DNA of 64,000 bases from Jaltomata sinuosa. Lineage: Eukaryota; Streptophyta; Magnoliopsida; Solanales; Solanaceae. The translations under genes and the position numbers were made by a program. Positions 43,523 through 54,970 of this stretch are shown here, one piece after another. The notes beneath the pieces were generated by a model that was not told where the DNA came from, made no database searches, and was given only the letters and a program-made list of their open reading frames with translations. Positions within the stretch are counted from its first letter, which is position 1. Each line of letters starts with the position of its first letter. The DNA is taken from contig QJPP01001423.1 of NCBI GenBank assembly GCA_003996215.1, positions 1 to 64,000 of the forward strand, in the 5' to 3' direction.

Positions 43523-45037
43523 TGATAAGTCGGTAATGTACCAACTTATTGAGCCTATATCCATGAAGTATTGCTATGCTTTGAACTGATTTAGAGGTTC
43601 TTATGGCCTTTATCAATGTCTATGCAGGTACTTCAGATAAAAGAGGAGAAACAAGGATATGGACCCAAAAAAGAGTCAGAAAGGAGCTAAGCGTGAAGAG
43701 TTGAGAAAAGCTGGAGAATTTGCCGAGAGGTGTGGTGGTTGTGCGACACGCACAAGCTGAGGTGCAGTTTGCATCTCCTCCGCATGAAGCTGCAAAGATG
43801 ATTGAAGATTCTGCTACAGAATGTGGTCGTCATGCGACGCGCACATCTCATGGTGCAAAATGCATCACCCTTCGCACAAAGCCTACTTAAGCGGCTGAAG
43901 TCACTGATCAATCTGAAGCAGGTGTGCGACGCGCAAACTGCAACATGCGAACCGCATGCCAGGTCACACACCACCCGAAGGGAAATTTTTTCCTAAATTT
44001 ATGTGATGATTTTGGGAACATATAAAAGGCAATTTTAGGCTTGTTTTGCATATACAATTTGGAGCAGAGAATTTCAGCAGAGAACTTGAAGATATTTTTG
44101 GCTTGTAAACACTTTTCTCCATCTTCATTGAGAGAGGGTTTTCAATCCAATCTTTTGGTCAACAAATTGTGTACCTAATTTGACTCTAGAACTTGAGAAT
44201 CAACTATAATGGATGGGAATTTGATTTTCCCAGCTGGTATATCTTCTCCCCCTTCTATGAGTGGCTAATTTCTCTTGTTTAGGGGTGTATTGATTATGGG
44301 TGCTTAGCTAATGGGTGTGGGTGTTGCCAATTCACTTTTATAATTGCTTATTCGATATGGATCTAGTAATTTTACTATGTTTTAATCTAATAATTTGTGG
44401 TTGAAAACATGAATTTACCTTACTTGGTTATATAATTGCTCGAGAGAGAATTTTGTAATTGTGGATGCGAAATTGCTAGTGGGTACTTGGGAATCCACTT
44501 AGATTAGAGGCTATACATAGCTCCAATCACGGAATATCCTATTTAAGGGTCCGATCTAGAGATAGGATGACCTCTCCAACCAAATATTGGTTGGTTATTT
44601 AGCACATCGAATGATGTTCTAATCAAAATCATCGGATATGTGGATATTAATCGAGCGATAGCATTCCACACTTATGACCAATGTTATCCGTGTCAATAGG
44701 TGAGAATTTAAGTGAATTAGTGATTACCCTATTCTATAGCGAATGCCCCATCGGAAATGCACCCCTAGTCATATAGTTTTATTTGGTACACCCATCTCGA
44801 TTTTATAGCTTTTAATTGAATTGAGTTAGTAGTGACAACTTTTCCAATTCCCCCATTTTATTGCTTTGGTTTTGTTGAACAACTACTCTCACTTTGAAAT
44901 CGCTTTGCACAATCTCTAATGAGATAAATCAGGTACCTTGGGTATGACCCCGACATCTATTATGTTTATAAATTTTATTTTGACTACGCGATCGTTGTGA
45001 CCTCCTAATTGGAGAGCCACGATTTGAGCGTTTATCA
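43523..45037 (+). repeat. 5' LTR of element B
   Basis: 1515 bp, TGATAAGTCGG...GCGTTTATCA. Palindromic words such as TTGTGCGACACGCACAA cluster at 43735-43975, ahead of the TATA box TATAAAAGGC (44021-44030). Confidence 0.9.
44021..44030 (+). promoter_or_regulatory. TATA box of element B 5' LTR
   Basis: TATAAAAGGC just after the palindrome cluster, as in the other Athila-like LTRs here. The 3' LTR has the same box at 52254-52263. Confidence 0.5.
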
Positions 45038-45041
45038 AAAA

Positions 45042-45059
45042 TGGCGTCGTTGCCGGGGA
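45042..45059 (+). other. Primer binding site of element B
   Basis: TGGCGTCGTTGCCGGGGA, one mismatch (T for C at position 6) to the tRNA-Asp complement. It starts four bases after the LTR. Confidence 0.85.
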
Positions 45060-45163
45060 CTTGAGTATTAGCTAGTTTTTGATTATTGTTGTGAAGTCAA
45101 CTTGAGAGTGCTTATTTTCTTGTACTTTTTGTTGTTTTTGAGTGTTGATTGAGCAGGTCGGAT

Positions 45164-46490
45164 ATGGAAGAAGTCGAGGACAATGAGAGCATTGGCGGCT
45201 TTGACAACGCCAATGCTGTTGAGCCAATGATGCACGAAGGTGTAGGTGTAATCTGCCTAACCCCACAGTGGGAAATGTTGTCTTCCATGTGACAAGCACC
45301 ATGCTCCATTTGATTCAAATGAAGGGGCTATTTAATGGAGCTACCCATGAGGACGCCAATCGGCATATTAGAAACTTCGTGGAGATTTTCCAACCATACA
45401 TGATCCACAATATCTCCCAAGAGTCCATCAGATTATGCCTATTCCCTTTCTCTTTGACGGGGAAAGCCACGGCATAGTTGGAAGAATTGTCGAATGGATC
45501 CATCACATCTTGGGCCGAGTTGGTTGAGGCATTTACCTAGAGATTCTTTCCTCCATCTCGAATGATGAAGTTAAGACATAAGATTACCAACTTTAGGCAG
45601 TTCCCGGACGAACCTCTTTATGAAGTTTGGCTATGATTCAAAAAGAAGTTTCTATTATGCCCAAACCATGAGTTGTCAAACAATGTGTTGCTCCAAAGCT
45701 TCTACCGGTCATTGAACTCTACAAATAAATCGGTGGCTGATAATCTTGGAGGTGGCACCTTCATGGACCTTGAGTTTCACATTACCTCAGAGCTATTAGA
45801 ACGAATGACCAAGACCAATCAAGCTTGGCATACGAGAGAGGCAGAGGTGTCAACTTCGGGAATGCCCTCAACAATCTTGACGAATGAAACAAGGAGAAAA
45901 GATGAGGAGCGAGATGAAGCTTTGGCTAAAATGATGACACAAATTGACTTGATGGCGAAGCATGTGATGGGAGCTGGTGTTAAGAAGTTGAATGCAGTGA
46001 GTACACAGGAGGTTGAGGTGAATGATATGGAGCTTATGACTGAGATTAATGGTAGGCTATGCTACGTGTCGGCGGGTTCTTGCCCCGGGTATTATTTCCC
46101 GAGGAAGGAGAATCAAGGTTGGATTAGAGACAAAGAGAGGGATAGAAATAGGCGTGAAAGAGATAAGGATGGTGATCATTTCAATCACCGGAGTTCGAAT
46201 CCTTACATCCCCCCAAACAAATCTAATTCTCTCTACCAACTGGGCACAAGAAATCCCGGCCAAACCAAGATAGAGGACATGTTATCCTTGGTTCTTAAGA
46301 AGGTGGATAACATAAACTCGGGAGTAAGTAAGCTAAAGAGGGAGGTCTCTACACTTCACCAAATGGTGAGCTCCCATAGTGCCTCGATCAAATATATTGA
46401 GGCCTAAATGACCCACCTATCAAGCCAAATGAACCCACGGATGAAGGGAACGCTGCTTAGCGACACTGTTAAGAACCCCAAAAATGAATG
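45164..46490 (+). pseudogene. gag: gag, element B
   Basis: Starts MEEVEDNESIGG at 45164. A frameshift or stop near 45290 leads into MKGLFNGATHEDANRHIRNF, the Athila gag capsid domain. TAG at 45475-45477 and others up to 45637 follow, then an open stretch 45673-46407: FYRSLNSTNKSVADNLGGG, MAKMMTQIDLMAKHVMGAGV, an Arg/Asp-rich region and a heptad-like helix ending SSHSASIKYIEA. It continues past the TAA into SSQMNPRMKGT and NPKNE. In C the same NPKN is followed by protease, so B's pol deletion begins here. No CCHC knuckle is visible, in keeping with Athila gag. Confidence 0.75.
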
Positions 46491-46506
46491 AGGATTAAGT
46501 TAAGAT

Positions 46507-46554
46507 CGTCGTGTCGCGACGTTAAACCAAGCGCTGCTTGGGAGGCAACCCAAG
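46507..46554 (+). ncRNA. Two-hairpin motif, element B
   Basis: Stem 1 is a perfect CGTCG/CGACG (46507-46511 with 46517-46521, loop TGTCG). The linker is TTAAACCAAGCGCTG. Stem 2 is CTTGGGAGGCAACCCAAG (46537-46554). It lies about 17 nt after the end of the gag remnant, though pol is gone, so the deletion spared the motif exactly. Confidence 0.65.
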
Positions 46555-47248
46555 TTTCATTCTTTATTTTTGGTTATTGTTTGTTGTTTTTTATGTTCTG
46601 TAGGGAATGCATGGAATGGAAACATTGATAAAGGAAAACAAGGCAAAAATATGACGTGCGGTGGATGGTGCGGATCGCACAAGCAATTGTGCGTGTCGCA
46701 CAGCTCACCACACACCAAAACAGAAGGCCTGGAGAGAAATTAAAAAAATGGAGGTGACATACATTATCCTGTGCAGATCGCACAAACCCAAGTGCGTATC
46801 GTACCTCAATCGCACAAGGAAACAAATGCCTGGGAAAACCCAGGGGAGAAAAAAAAGGGGCATGTGCGATACGCTATGCGGTCCACACCCTGCCTGGTGC
46901 GAATCGCATGTCGTGGTGCACAGAAGGTAAATTTGAATTTTTAATTGACCTAACCCGTTGACCGACCCGACCTGGAGATGACCCGGCTGACTCTTCTTCT
47001 TCTTTTTCTTTTAAAACCGCCTCTCTCTCTCCTTTTTCCACCATCCTTCTCCACAACTCTCAAAATCCTTCAACAAAATTTTCTCCAAACCCCTCAAACA
47101 CCCACAAATCCTTTTCCTCTTCTCACCTAATCTTCTCCACCACTTCTATAAGTCGTCGTTGTCATTCTCTGGAAAGTCTTGTGGGTCACCATTGTTGGAA
47201 TTTAAAAAGCTTTGATTTCCGTTCTTTCCTTCATAATCTTCACTTGTG
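46555..47248 (+). promoter_or_regulatory. Palindrome cluster and CT-rich leader, element B
   Basis: No gene. 46640-46930 repeats words like GGTGCGGATCGCAC and TGTGCGTGTCGCACA, the vocabulary of this element's own LTR. TTGACCGACCCGACC (46958-46972) recurs in C at 55352-55366 with one change. A CT-rich leader (46990-47248), with TTTTAAAACC at its start, ends at the donor GTAAGT. Same order as in element A. A possible internal promoter. Confidence 0.4.
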
Positions 47249-48299
47249 GTAAGTTCCCCGATATTAAATAGTTGTTTTTATGATTGTTGGGAACTCATAG
47301 TGTGAAGCATTCTTAGTAGATTAGCCATGTTGATAATAGGTGAGATCCAAAAATTTTGGGTCCCCAATTTTGAGTTGTAATGATGAAATCTTTTAATGTC
47401 AACTTGGAAGATTGTAAATCTTAACTATGCATGTTGATTGGTAGTAATGTTTAGCCTTAATATATATGATGGGGTGAAGTCTGAGTAACCCACTTGTGAC
47501 TAGTGCTTGATTTGGCCCGATGATAGATTGGGTGACATCATTCTTAAGGACAAGTCATCATTAGTAATGAGGTTTTGTTTGATAATTGATAATTGAGGCT
47601 GAATATTTCTGATCGTAAGCCTATGATCCTGATTGAAAATCTAGTTGGGGTGTATGATCTTGTGCGGGGAGGAGGTTAATTGTTGATATGCTTGTTGGTG
47701 CCTATTGTTGCAAGGAGGGCTTGATGTTCCCAATGATAGATGGGGTAACTTCCATCTTAAGGGAAATCGTTGAGTCCTTTCTTGTTGGTTATGTGTTAAT
47801 GGAAATTCGGGGAAGTCTGAGTATCCGAAAGTTAGGGTCATGAATTCCCCTTGCCCCCTTTGCTATTATAAATTAATTATGTGTGGTGCTGAGTGCTGAA
47901 GTACATCTTTCTCTATGGATCATATGCGTAACACACAAGAGCACAAGGAACCAAAAATTCCAATTGTGTCTTTGTGCTATTCTCGTATGATGCATAGATC
48001 TTGATGTGCGGGTCACACAAGGCGTCACACCAAGTTGGAAAAAAAGTGCAGAACACTGACTTGAGGGGCCGAAGCTTGATGCGACACGATGGTGCAGATT
48101 GCACCAGTGTCACACTTCAATAGAAAAATTCCTTAGGGTTTTGTTGGCTTGTGCGACCGCACATGCGACACGCACTCTTCCTAGGGTGTTTCGCAAGTGG
48201 TCCGCACAAGACAACAGACACCTACTTTGCTTTCTAATCTATTGCATTCCACCCTTAGTATATTTTGTTTTGTTTTTGGCTCACAATCTTTGGATGCAG
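47249..48299 (+). other. Intron-like segment before env-position ORF, element B
   Basis: GTAAGTTCCCC at the start, TTTGGATGCAG at the end, predicted length 1051 nt, acceptor three bases before the ATG at 48303. It contains two copies each of GAAGTCTGAGTA (47476, 47812) and ATGATAGAT...CTTAAGG (47516-47549, 47729-47763), and more GTGCG palindromes (47925-48200). Splicing is predicted only. Confidence 0.45.
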
Positions 48300-48302
48300 A
48301 CC

Positions 48303-49679
48303 ATGTCTTCTAGCAGGTGAAGCACTGCCAAAAAATCAAGGCTCCGCTTCGGAATAGAGGGCATGAAAGCTCTCTACAAATGAGACAAAGATAGAGAATT
48401 AAATGAGGAGCAACGCTTTAACTTGGGAGAGGTCGGAGATAAACTACCAAACATGCATTGACAAATGGCTGAGCGAGAGTGGCACCCCTTTCAGGATGTC
48501 CCCGGGGGGTATTATGAGGAAGTGGTGAGAGAATTCTTCGTGGCATATCAGGCTACGCAAGACTACAAAGGATATAAAGGGCCAGCGGAGAAATTCCCCA
48601 TCTTGAATTCAGTCATAGTCAGAGGCAAGAAGGTTAGCATCACCCTGCTGCTATTAATGCTATATATTGGGGCCAAGAAATTGACCCTGCACCATCCCTC
48701 ATGGATAAATTGGTGGCTGAGCCAAATCCATATCAAGAAATAGCCACAATCATTGCTCGAGATTCCTTCTTGGTCCCTTGTGGGGGGTGATATCCCAAGA
48801 AAAATATTGCACTTTGAAGCCCAACTGTGGTATGACCTAGTCCGCAATAGGTTCCTTCCCTTTCAAAATGATCAGAAAATAACTCAAGAGGGTGCCATTT
48901 TGGTTGCTACCATCATGACAAGTGAACATGTGAATTTCGGAGAAATTATAGCCATGGTTATTCGGAGAAAAGCCCGCAGAGAAAAGGATGCATTCCCTTT
49001 CCCAGTGTTGATCAGCAAGTTGTGTGCCAAGGCGGAGATTCCCTACTTCAATTGTCACAAAGTCACCCATGCTATGGGGGTGATTGATTTTGATAAGAAA
49101 ACTGACAAGGATGCACCTTGATTTAAGAGACAAAGGACTGAGGTATCAGTGGCAACTGCAGGAAGTGACCTTGATGATAGAAGGGATGTTCCATCTCCCT
49201 CCTGAGTCAATGTCGAGCCACATGCACATGCTACAGCCCTCTCGATGACCAAAACTAGCGTTCAGGATATGGTTGACAAAACCTATAGCCATGAGAAGCA
49301 GCTTTCTGACTTAGCCACTAAACTATCGGGGATGATCAAGAGGACAGTCAAGAGCGCAGTGAAGAGGGTAGTGGATAGCTTTAACACTCTGTACAAATGG
49401 GTTGATGTCATGGAGGGAGAAATCACGATACTCCAGAGAGATGTTGACAAAGCTAAAGGCAAGGCCACCACCTCGGAAGATTTTTGGACCTTTGGATGAC
49501 TTTTTTTGCCTCTTATATAGAGAAAGAGCTGCCCGAGACCGAAGATTGAGAGCTGGAGGATGATCATGATCCAGATTTTCAAAGGGCACTTCGCGACTCC
49601 ACAGTTTCTTCGCACTCCCGAATGAGTAGTGTTGGCCCTAGTTGAGCCTGTCATTGTTGATGAGGATGATAAGGACTAG
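48303..49679 (+). pseudogene. Env-position ORF (putative plant transposon protein family), element B
   Basis: MSSSR then a stop, further stops at about 48381 and 48460, then an open stretch 48465-48743 with GGYYEEVVREFFVAYQ, and 48753-49121 with ILHFEAQLWYDLVRNR, ILVATIMTSEHVNFGEII and FPFPVLISKLCAKAEIP. 49245-49498 encodes a Lys-rich, heptad-like helix, and an acidic end EPVIVDEDDKD closes at TAG 49677-49679. Domain order equals that of element A (14679-16914): conserved middle, coiled coil, acidic tail. No transmembrane segment is seen. Confidence 0.6.
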
Positions 49680-51757
49680 ATCCTACAGGGAGTTCCACCC
49701 TTTCCCATTGCACTATGAGCATTGAGGACAATGCTTCTTTCATGGGAGGGGGTGGCTTTCTTTACTTGTTTTTTGGTGCCCGTGAGTGGGCTTGAGACTC
49801 TGCTTAGTTTTATTTGAACCTTGTCGGGCACATTTTGGATAATTGATTGTGATGCTACTATTTTTCTTTCTTTAGATTATGTTTTCATTTTACTTTGAGC
49901 TCAATTGTGCCCTCGCCGGGCTTGATGTTTTTATTGATGGTGTGCCGGGTTGGTCTTACATGCCCCATTGTTCTACTACCCGTGCCTTGCAAATGCGCTA
50001 AATGCCCATGTCGAGGCTTGTTCTTGATTGATTCAAGAGCGCAAAATTTTTTGGATCGCCTTGTTGATAGTAGGGTAGAAATAAACTCTGAGGGTTTTCT
50101 TAATACTACGGTTCTTTCCCAAGGAGCAAAAGTTTTGATTATTTTCTTTTTATTTTCTTTTGTTTTTGTGTGTCGAACCGGATTGGTGTTACCCTATGAT
50201 AGATTGAGAGGCAACTTTCTTAAGGGAAAATGCCAAGTTTAGTTTAGAATTGAGTCCGTAGATGCTTGTCTCAAAATGGGCCCACCAAAAAACTTTCTTG
50301 GTAAATTGTTTTTGAAAAGGAAGAGAGGAAGGGAAATGATTTTTGAGATAAAAGCATTCTCTTGTCATGACTTTCACACTCTCACTTTGGCTTGATTGAC
50401 TCACAAATGAGTGTGTAATGAACTCAAAATAGCTTATCAAAAGTCATTTACTCCAATTGATTGTGGGACTAATGGATGAAGTCTTGTGGCATGATGCCTT
50501 GTGCGATGAGGCTTTACCTTGATTCTTGTGCATAAGTGTCATCTAGAACTTACCCCGAATGTGATTCAAGGAAAAATTCTAGGTGTAGTCAAGCTTGGGA
50601 AATGATCTTAGGCCCTTTTTGATAGCCACTTCACTCAAATGACCTCCCAATGACATCAAATCCTAGTGAACCCCTTTGAGCTTGTGACCATTCTTTGACA
50701 CCTTTGTAACACCTTGACCTTTTTGGAACCTCTATCTTGGCACATATCCTCCCTAATTGCTTGAAAATGAAATGTAGGATAAAAGCCTAAGTTTGGGGGG
50801 GGAGATAACATAGGCAAATGCCTAAGTTTGAGGGGGTGCTTGTGATCAAACGAGGAGAAGAAAAGGAATGCACTTCAAGTGCAAGGTAGCACCTTGATTC
50901 GAGAATTGAAAATTGCTCCAAAAGATCAATCCAAATAAGCAAATTGAAAAATAAAAAATAGGTGCTACCAAGTGAAGGTGATATAAGGTGTGAATGATCA
51001 TGAGGTAAAAAGGAAAAATCTTGGGTTGTGTAAGGGAGAAATAAGGTGAAGTTGAAAATTGAAAAATGTGAGCGGCGTTCGAAATGGAAAACAAAGAGCA
51101 TTAGGGAGGTGTAGTCACTTGAACCAAATGATATCCTCACCTTAGCCCTAGCCAATATTATAACCCGCAAGTCCTTGGTGATTCCGAGCTTGGCTACCCT
51201 ACATTAGTAGCGATTTACATGAAGGGAAAGCCTATGGTTCGATGCGCATGCACTTGAACTTCCTTGAGAGAGTGAGAGTCTTCTTGGTTCTCTTATAATC
51301 CCGTGGTTAAGAATTGAATAATTGTGAGTGGGATTCTCTCTTGTGGTGAGTGCCATCATGCACTCGAATTGAAGCATAGAGTATCTATTTCAATTGAGGG
51401 GAATTAATGAGATAAGTTGTGTGGCGAATCTCGAGGAAAAGCTTGACGGTCCATGCCAATGACTTGAGAAGCTAAAATGTCTTGTTTTGAATGGCAAATT
51501 CCCTTAAGTTTTAAAAGAGCTATGATGTATCTTTTGAAAAAGTTTTGAAATGAGCAATTGCCTTGAGCATGTGAGGGTCCAAATTGAGATAAGCATAGTA
51601 GTTGAGTCTTTTGTTTGAGTCTTTTGTTTGTTTATTGTTCTTAAAAAATTTAGTGTAGAATAGTTTTTTTTGTGCCTTAACTGAGCCTTAGCATAATTCA
51701 TTCCTTGCCATGTGACTATCTTGCTTGAGGACAAGAAATAGTTCAAGCTTGGAAGTT
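49680..51757 (+). other. 3' noncoding region of element B
   Basis: No gene. Perfect 7-bp hairpin AGCATTGAGGACAATGCT at 49718-49735; a further ATGATAGATTGAG...CTTAAGG word (50192-50224); pyrimidine-rich 50130-50180; hairpin CTTGAGGACAAG at 51724-51735, 22 nt before the LTR. The frames on the minus strand around 50787-51170 are low-complexity Phe/Leu/Ser translations. Confidence 0.65.
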
Positions 51758-53269
51758 TGATAAGTCGGTAATCTACCAACTTATTGAGATTATATCCATG
51801 AATTCTTGTTATGCTTTGAATTTATTTAGAGTTTCTTATGGCCTTTATTGATGTCTATGCAAGTACTTTGGATAGAAGAGGAGAAACAAGGATATGGACC
51901 CAAAAAGAGCCAGAAAGGAGCTAAGTGTGAAGAGTTGAGAAAAGCTAGAGAATCTGTCGAGAGGTGCGGTGGTTGTGCGACACGCACAAGCTGAGGTTCA
52001 GTTCACATCTCCTCTGCATGAAGCTGCAAAGATGACTGAAGATTCTCCTATGAAATGTGGTCACCATGCGACGCGCACATCTCGTGGTGCGAAATGCATC
52101 ACTCTTCGCACAAAGCCTACTTAAGCGGCTGAAGTCACTGATCAACCTGAAGCAGGTGTGCAACGCGCACACTGGACGTGCAAACCGCACGCCGCATCGC
52201 ACACCACCTGGAGGGCAATTTTGTCCTAAATTTATGTGAAGATTTTGGGAACATATAAAAGGCAATTTTAGGCTTGTTTTGCATATACAATTTGGAACAG
52301 AGAATTTCAGTAGAGAACTTGAAGATATTTTTTAATTGTAAACACTTTTCTCCATCTCCATTGAGAGAGGGTTTTCAATCCAATCTTTTGGTTAACAAAT
52401 TGTGTACCTAATTTGACTCTAGAACTTGAGAATCAACTACAATTGATGGGAATTTGATTTACCCAGCTGGTATATCTTCTCCCCCTTCTATGAGTGGCTA
52501 ATTTCTCTTGTCTAGGGGTGTATTGATGATGGGTGCTTAGATAATGGGTGTGGGTGTTTCTAATTTGCTTTTATAATTGCTTATTCGATATGGGTCTAGT
52601 AATTTCACCATGTTTTAATCTAATAATTTGTGGTTGCAAACATGAATTTACCTTACTTGGTTATATAATTGCTCAAGAGAGAATTTTGTAGTTGTGGATG
52701 TGAAATTGCTAGTGGGTACTTGGGAATCCACTTAGATTGGAGGATAGACATAGCTACAATTGCGGAATCTCCCATTTAAGGGTCCGAGCTAGAGATAGGA
52801 TGACCTCCCCAAGCAAATATTGGTTGGTTATTTAGCACACCAAATGATGTTCTAACCAAAATCATCGAATATGTGGATGTTGATCAAGAGATAGCATTCC
52901 ACACTTATGATCAATGCTATCCGTGTCAATAGGTGAGAATTTAAGTGAATTAGTGACTACCCTATCCTATAGCGAATGCCCCATCAGAAATGCACCCCTA
53001 GTCGTCTAGTTTTATTTGGTACACCCATCTCAATTTTATAGCTTTTAATTTAATTGAGTTAGTAGTGACAACTTTCCCAATTCCCCCATTTTATTGCTTT
53101 GGCTTTGTTGAACAACTACTCTCACTTTGAAATCGCTTCGCACAATCTCTAATGAGCTAAATTAGGTCCCTTGGGTACGACCCTGACATCCGTTGGGTTT
53201 ATAAATATTGTTTTGACTACACGATCGCCATGACCTCCTAATTGGAAAGCCAAGTTTGAGCGTTTATTA
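51758..53269 (+). repeat. 3' LTR of element B
   Basis: 1512 bp, similar to the 5' LTR along its full length. Palindromes at 51965-52205, TATA at 52254-52260. It ends TTTATTA, the final CA having mutated to TA. Confidence 0.9.
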
Positions 53270-53690
53270 GTCCCAAGGTGCCAACCAAGGCATTTGGAAA
53301 CCAAGGGATGGGAACCAAGGTTAGAGCAAGGATAAAGATGTGTCTTGGAGAGATTGTTAGTGAGAAAGAGACTGGGATGCTACATGGAGAGATAGGGATT
53401 GTGATAAAGATGGAGATAGGTATAAAGAGCAACAATCCATATGTTCCTCCCATAAAAGTCAATGTAACTTCCATTCAAATGGGTGTTAGGGACCCCGCGA
53501 GCTCCAAAATTTAAGACATGCTTACCCAGGTGTTAAAAAGGGTTGAATCTATGGATTTGGGCATTTGGGAATTGTAAAGTGAGGTTTCTACCCTAAATAA
53601 AACCATGAGTTCCCATTCGAATTCCATTAAACATCTTAAAGCCCAAATGAATCATTTATCGACGCAAATGAACCCAAGGCAAAAGGGTAC
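53270..53690 (+). pseudogene. gag: gag end, element C
   Basis: Continues gag interrupted at 43522, in the same order as element B: an Arg/Asp-rich stretch around 53320-53420 broken by stops and shifts, NNPYVPP, then SSHSNSIKHLKAQMNHLS and MNPRQKGTLP. Gag runs directly into protease. Confidence 0.7.
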
Positions 53691-54933
53691 ACTTCCTACT
53701 GACACACTCCCTAATCCAAAGAATGATTGCATGACAATTATCACTAGAAGTGGAAGAATGCTAGATTGTGTGGTTGATGAACCTAAGAATATTGTGAGAA
53801 AGAAAAATGTGGATGATATTTCAAAGGTGATAGTGAATCCCATTGCACCTAGGTTGAATGATGATGAGAGTGTGAATGTAGATGAAGAGATGCCAAAGTC
53901 GTACAAAGAGAAGGTGGATCCTCTTTATTCAAGTTATGATCGATATCAAGGAGGAAAAAGGGGACAACATTGTGAATGATCCATTACCAATGCCTAAGTG
54001 TCCTCCTTATTTTCTCCAAAGATTGATCAAGAAGAAAGAGGTCACTCAATTCAAACAGTTTGTTGACTTGTTTAGCAAATTGTCTATGAATATTCCTTTT
54101 GTTGAAGCTTTGATGCAAATGCCTAGTTACACAAAGTTTATGAAAGAGTTTTTGAGGAAGAAAAAGGTTGTAGATGTAGGCACTTTGATGGTGTTGCATT
54201 ATTGCAGTTCCATCATGGCTAGTAATTTGTCTCCAAAACATGAGGATCTGAGAGCTTTCACTATCCCCTACACCATAGGAGTGTATCTATTCAACAAAGC
54301 CTTATGTGACCTTGGGGATAGTATTAATTTGAATCCCCTTTTTATTTTCAAAAAGTTAGGCTTGAAAACCCTTGATCCAACTCCAATGAAGTTGCTTATG
54401 GCTGATAGATCAATCAAGCACCCGGTGGGCATACTCATTGATGTTTCAGTAAAGGTTGATAAGTTTATCCTAATGATGGACTTTGTTTTATTGGATTGTG
54501 ATGTGGACTTGGAGGTGCCCATTATTCTGGGGTGACTATTTTTAGCCATGGGCCGAGCCCTTGTTGATGTCAAATACGGAGAATTGAAGTCCAAGTGGGC
54601 AATAAAGAGGTCACATTCAATATTTGTCAATCAATGAAACCAGTAGATAATTGTAGAATGGTGTTCATGATTGATACTCGGGATGAGCCGATTGAGATAC
54701 CTTATGAAGAAGAGCTTGGAGGAGAATTGTCGAGTGAGCGTCTTTTTCTATATGATGAGAAAGAGAAGAGGGACCCCAAGAATTCTATCATGCCTAAGCC
54801 ACCAAGCTTGGTGGATTTGTACCTTGGTCCTAATGACACTCTACCAATCCCTACCTCTATTGAGCTGCATACTTGGCAAAGAGAAAAGTTGGTGATACTT
54901 ATGAGGAGATACATCCAATGCTTTGGATGAAAA
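53691..54933 (+). pseudogene. Protease region, element C
   Basis: PNPKNDCMTIITRSGR opens the part after gag. A shift near 53935 leads to CPPYFLQRLIKKKEVTQFKQ and FTIPYTIGVYLFNKALCDLG, where CDLGDSINL corresponds to the Athila protease active site (D-L-G, usually followed by Ala). Then LKTLDPTPMKLLMADRSIKH, a TGA at 54533-54535, MGRALVDVKYGELK, a shift, and LPIPTSIELHTWQREKL at 54843-54900, normally just before RT. The TGA at 54928-54930 is followed by the post-pol motif, so RT, RNase H and integrase are deleted. Confidence 0.75.
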
Positions 54934-54970
54934 TGTTACATCTCCTTGGCATTGATCCTTGAGATAATAT

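Larger units (their letters stand above)
43523..53269 (+). mobile_element. Athila-like element B, pol-less, nested in gag of C
   Basis: LTR 43523-45037, primer site, gag, two-hairpin motif, palindromes, leader, intron-like segment, env-position ORF, 3' noncoding region, LTR 51758-53269. Flanks are GTACC (43518-43522) and GTCCC (53270-53274), a target duplication with one change. The whole of PR-RT-RNase H-integrase is missing: gag ends around NPKNE and within 20 nt the post-pol motif begins. B and C are sister families that share LTR ends and gag. Confidence 0.85.
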
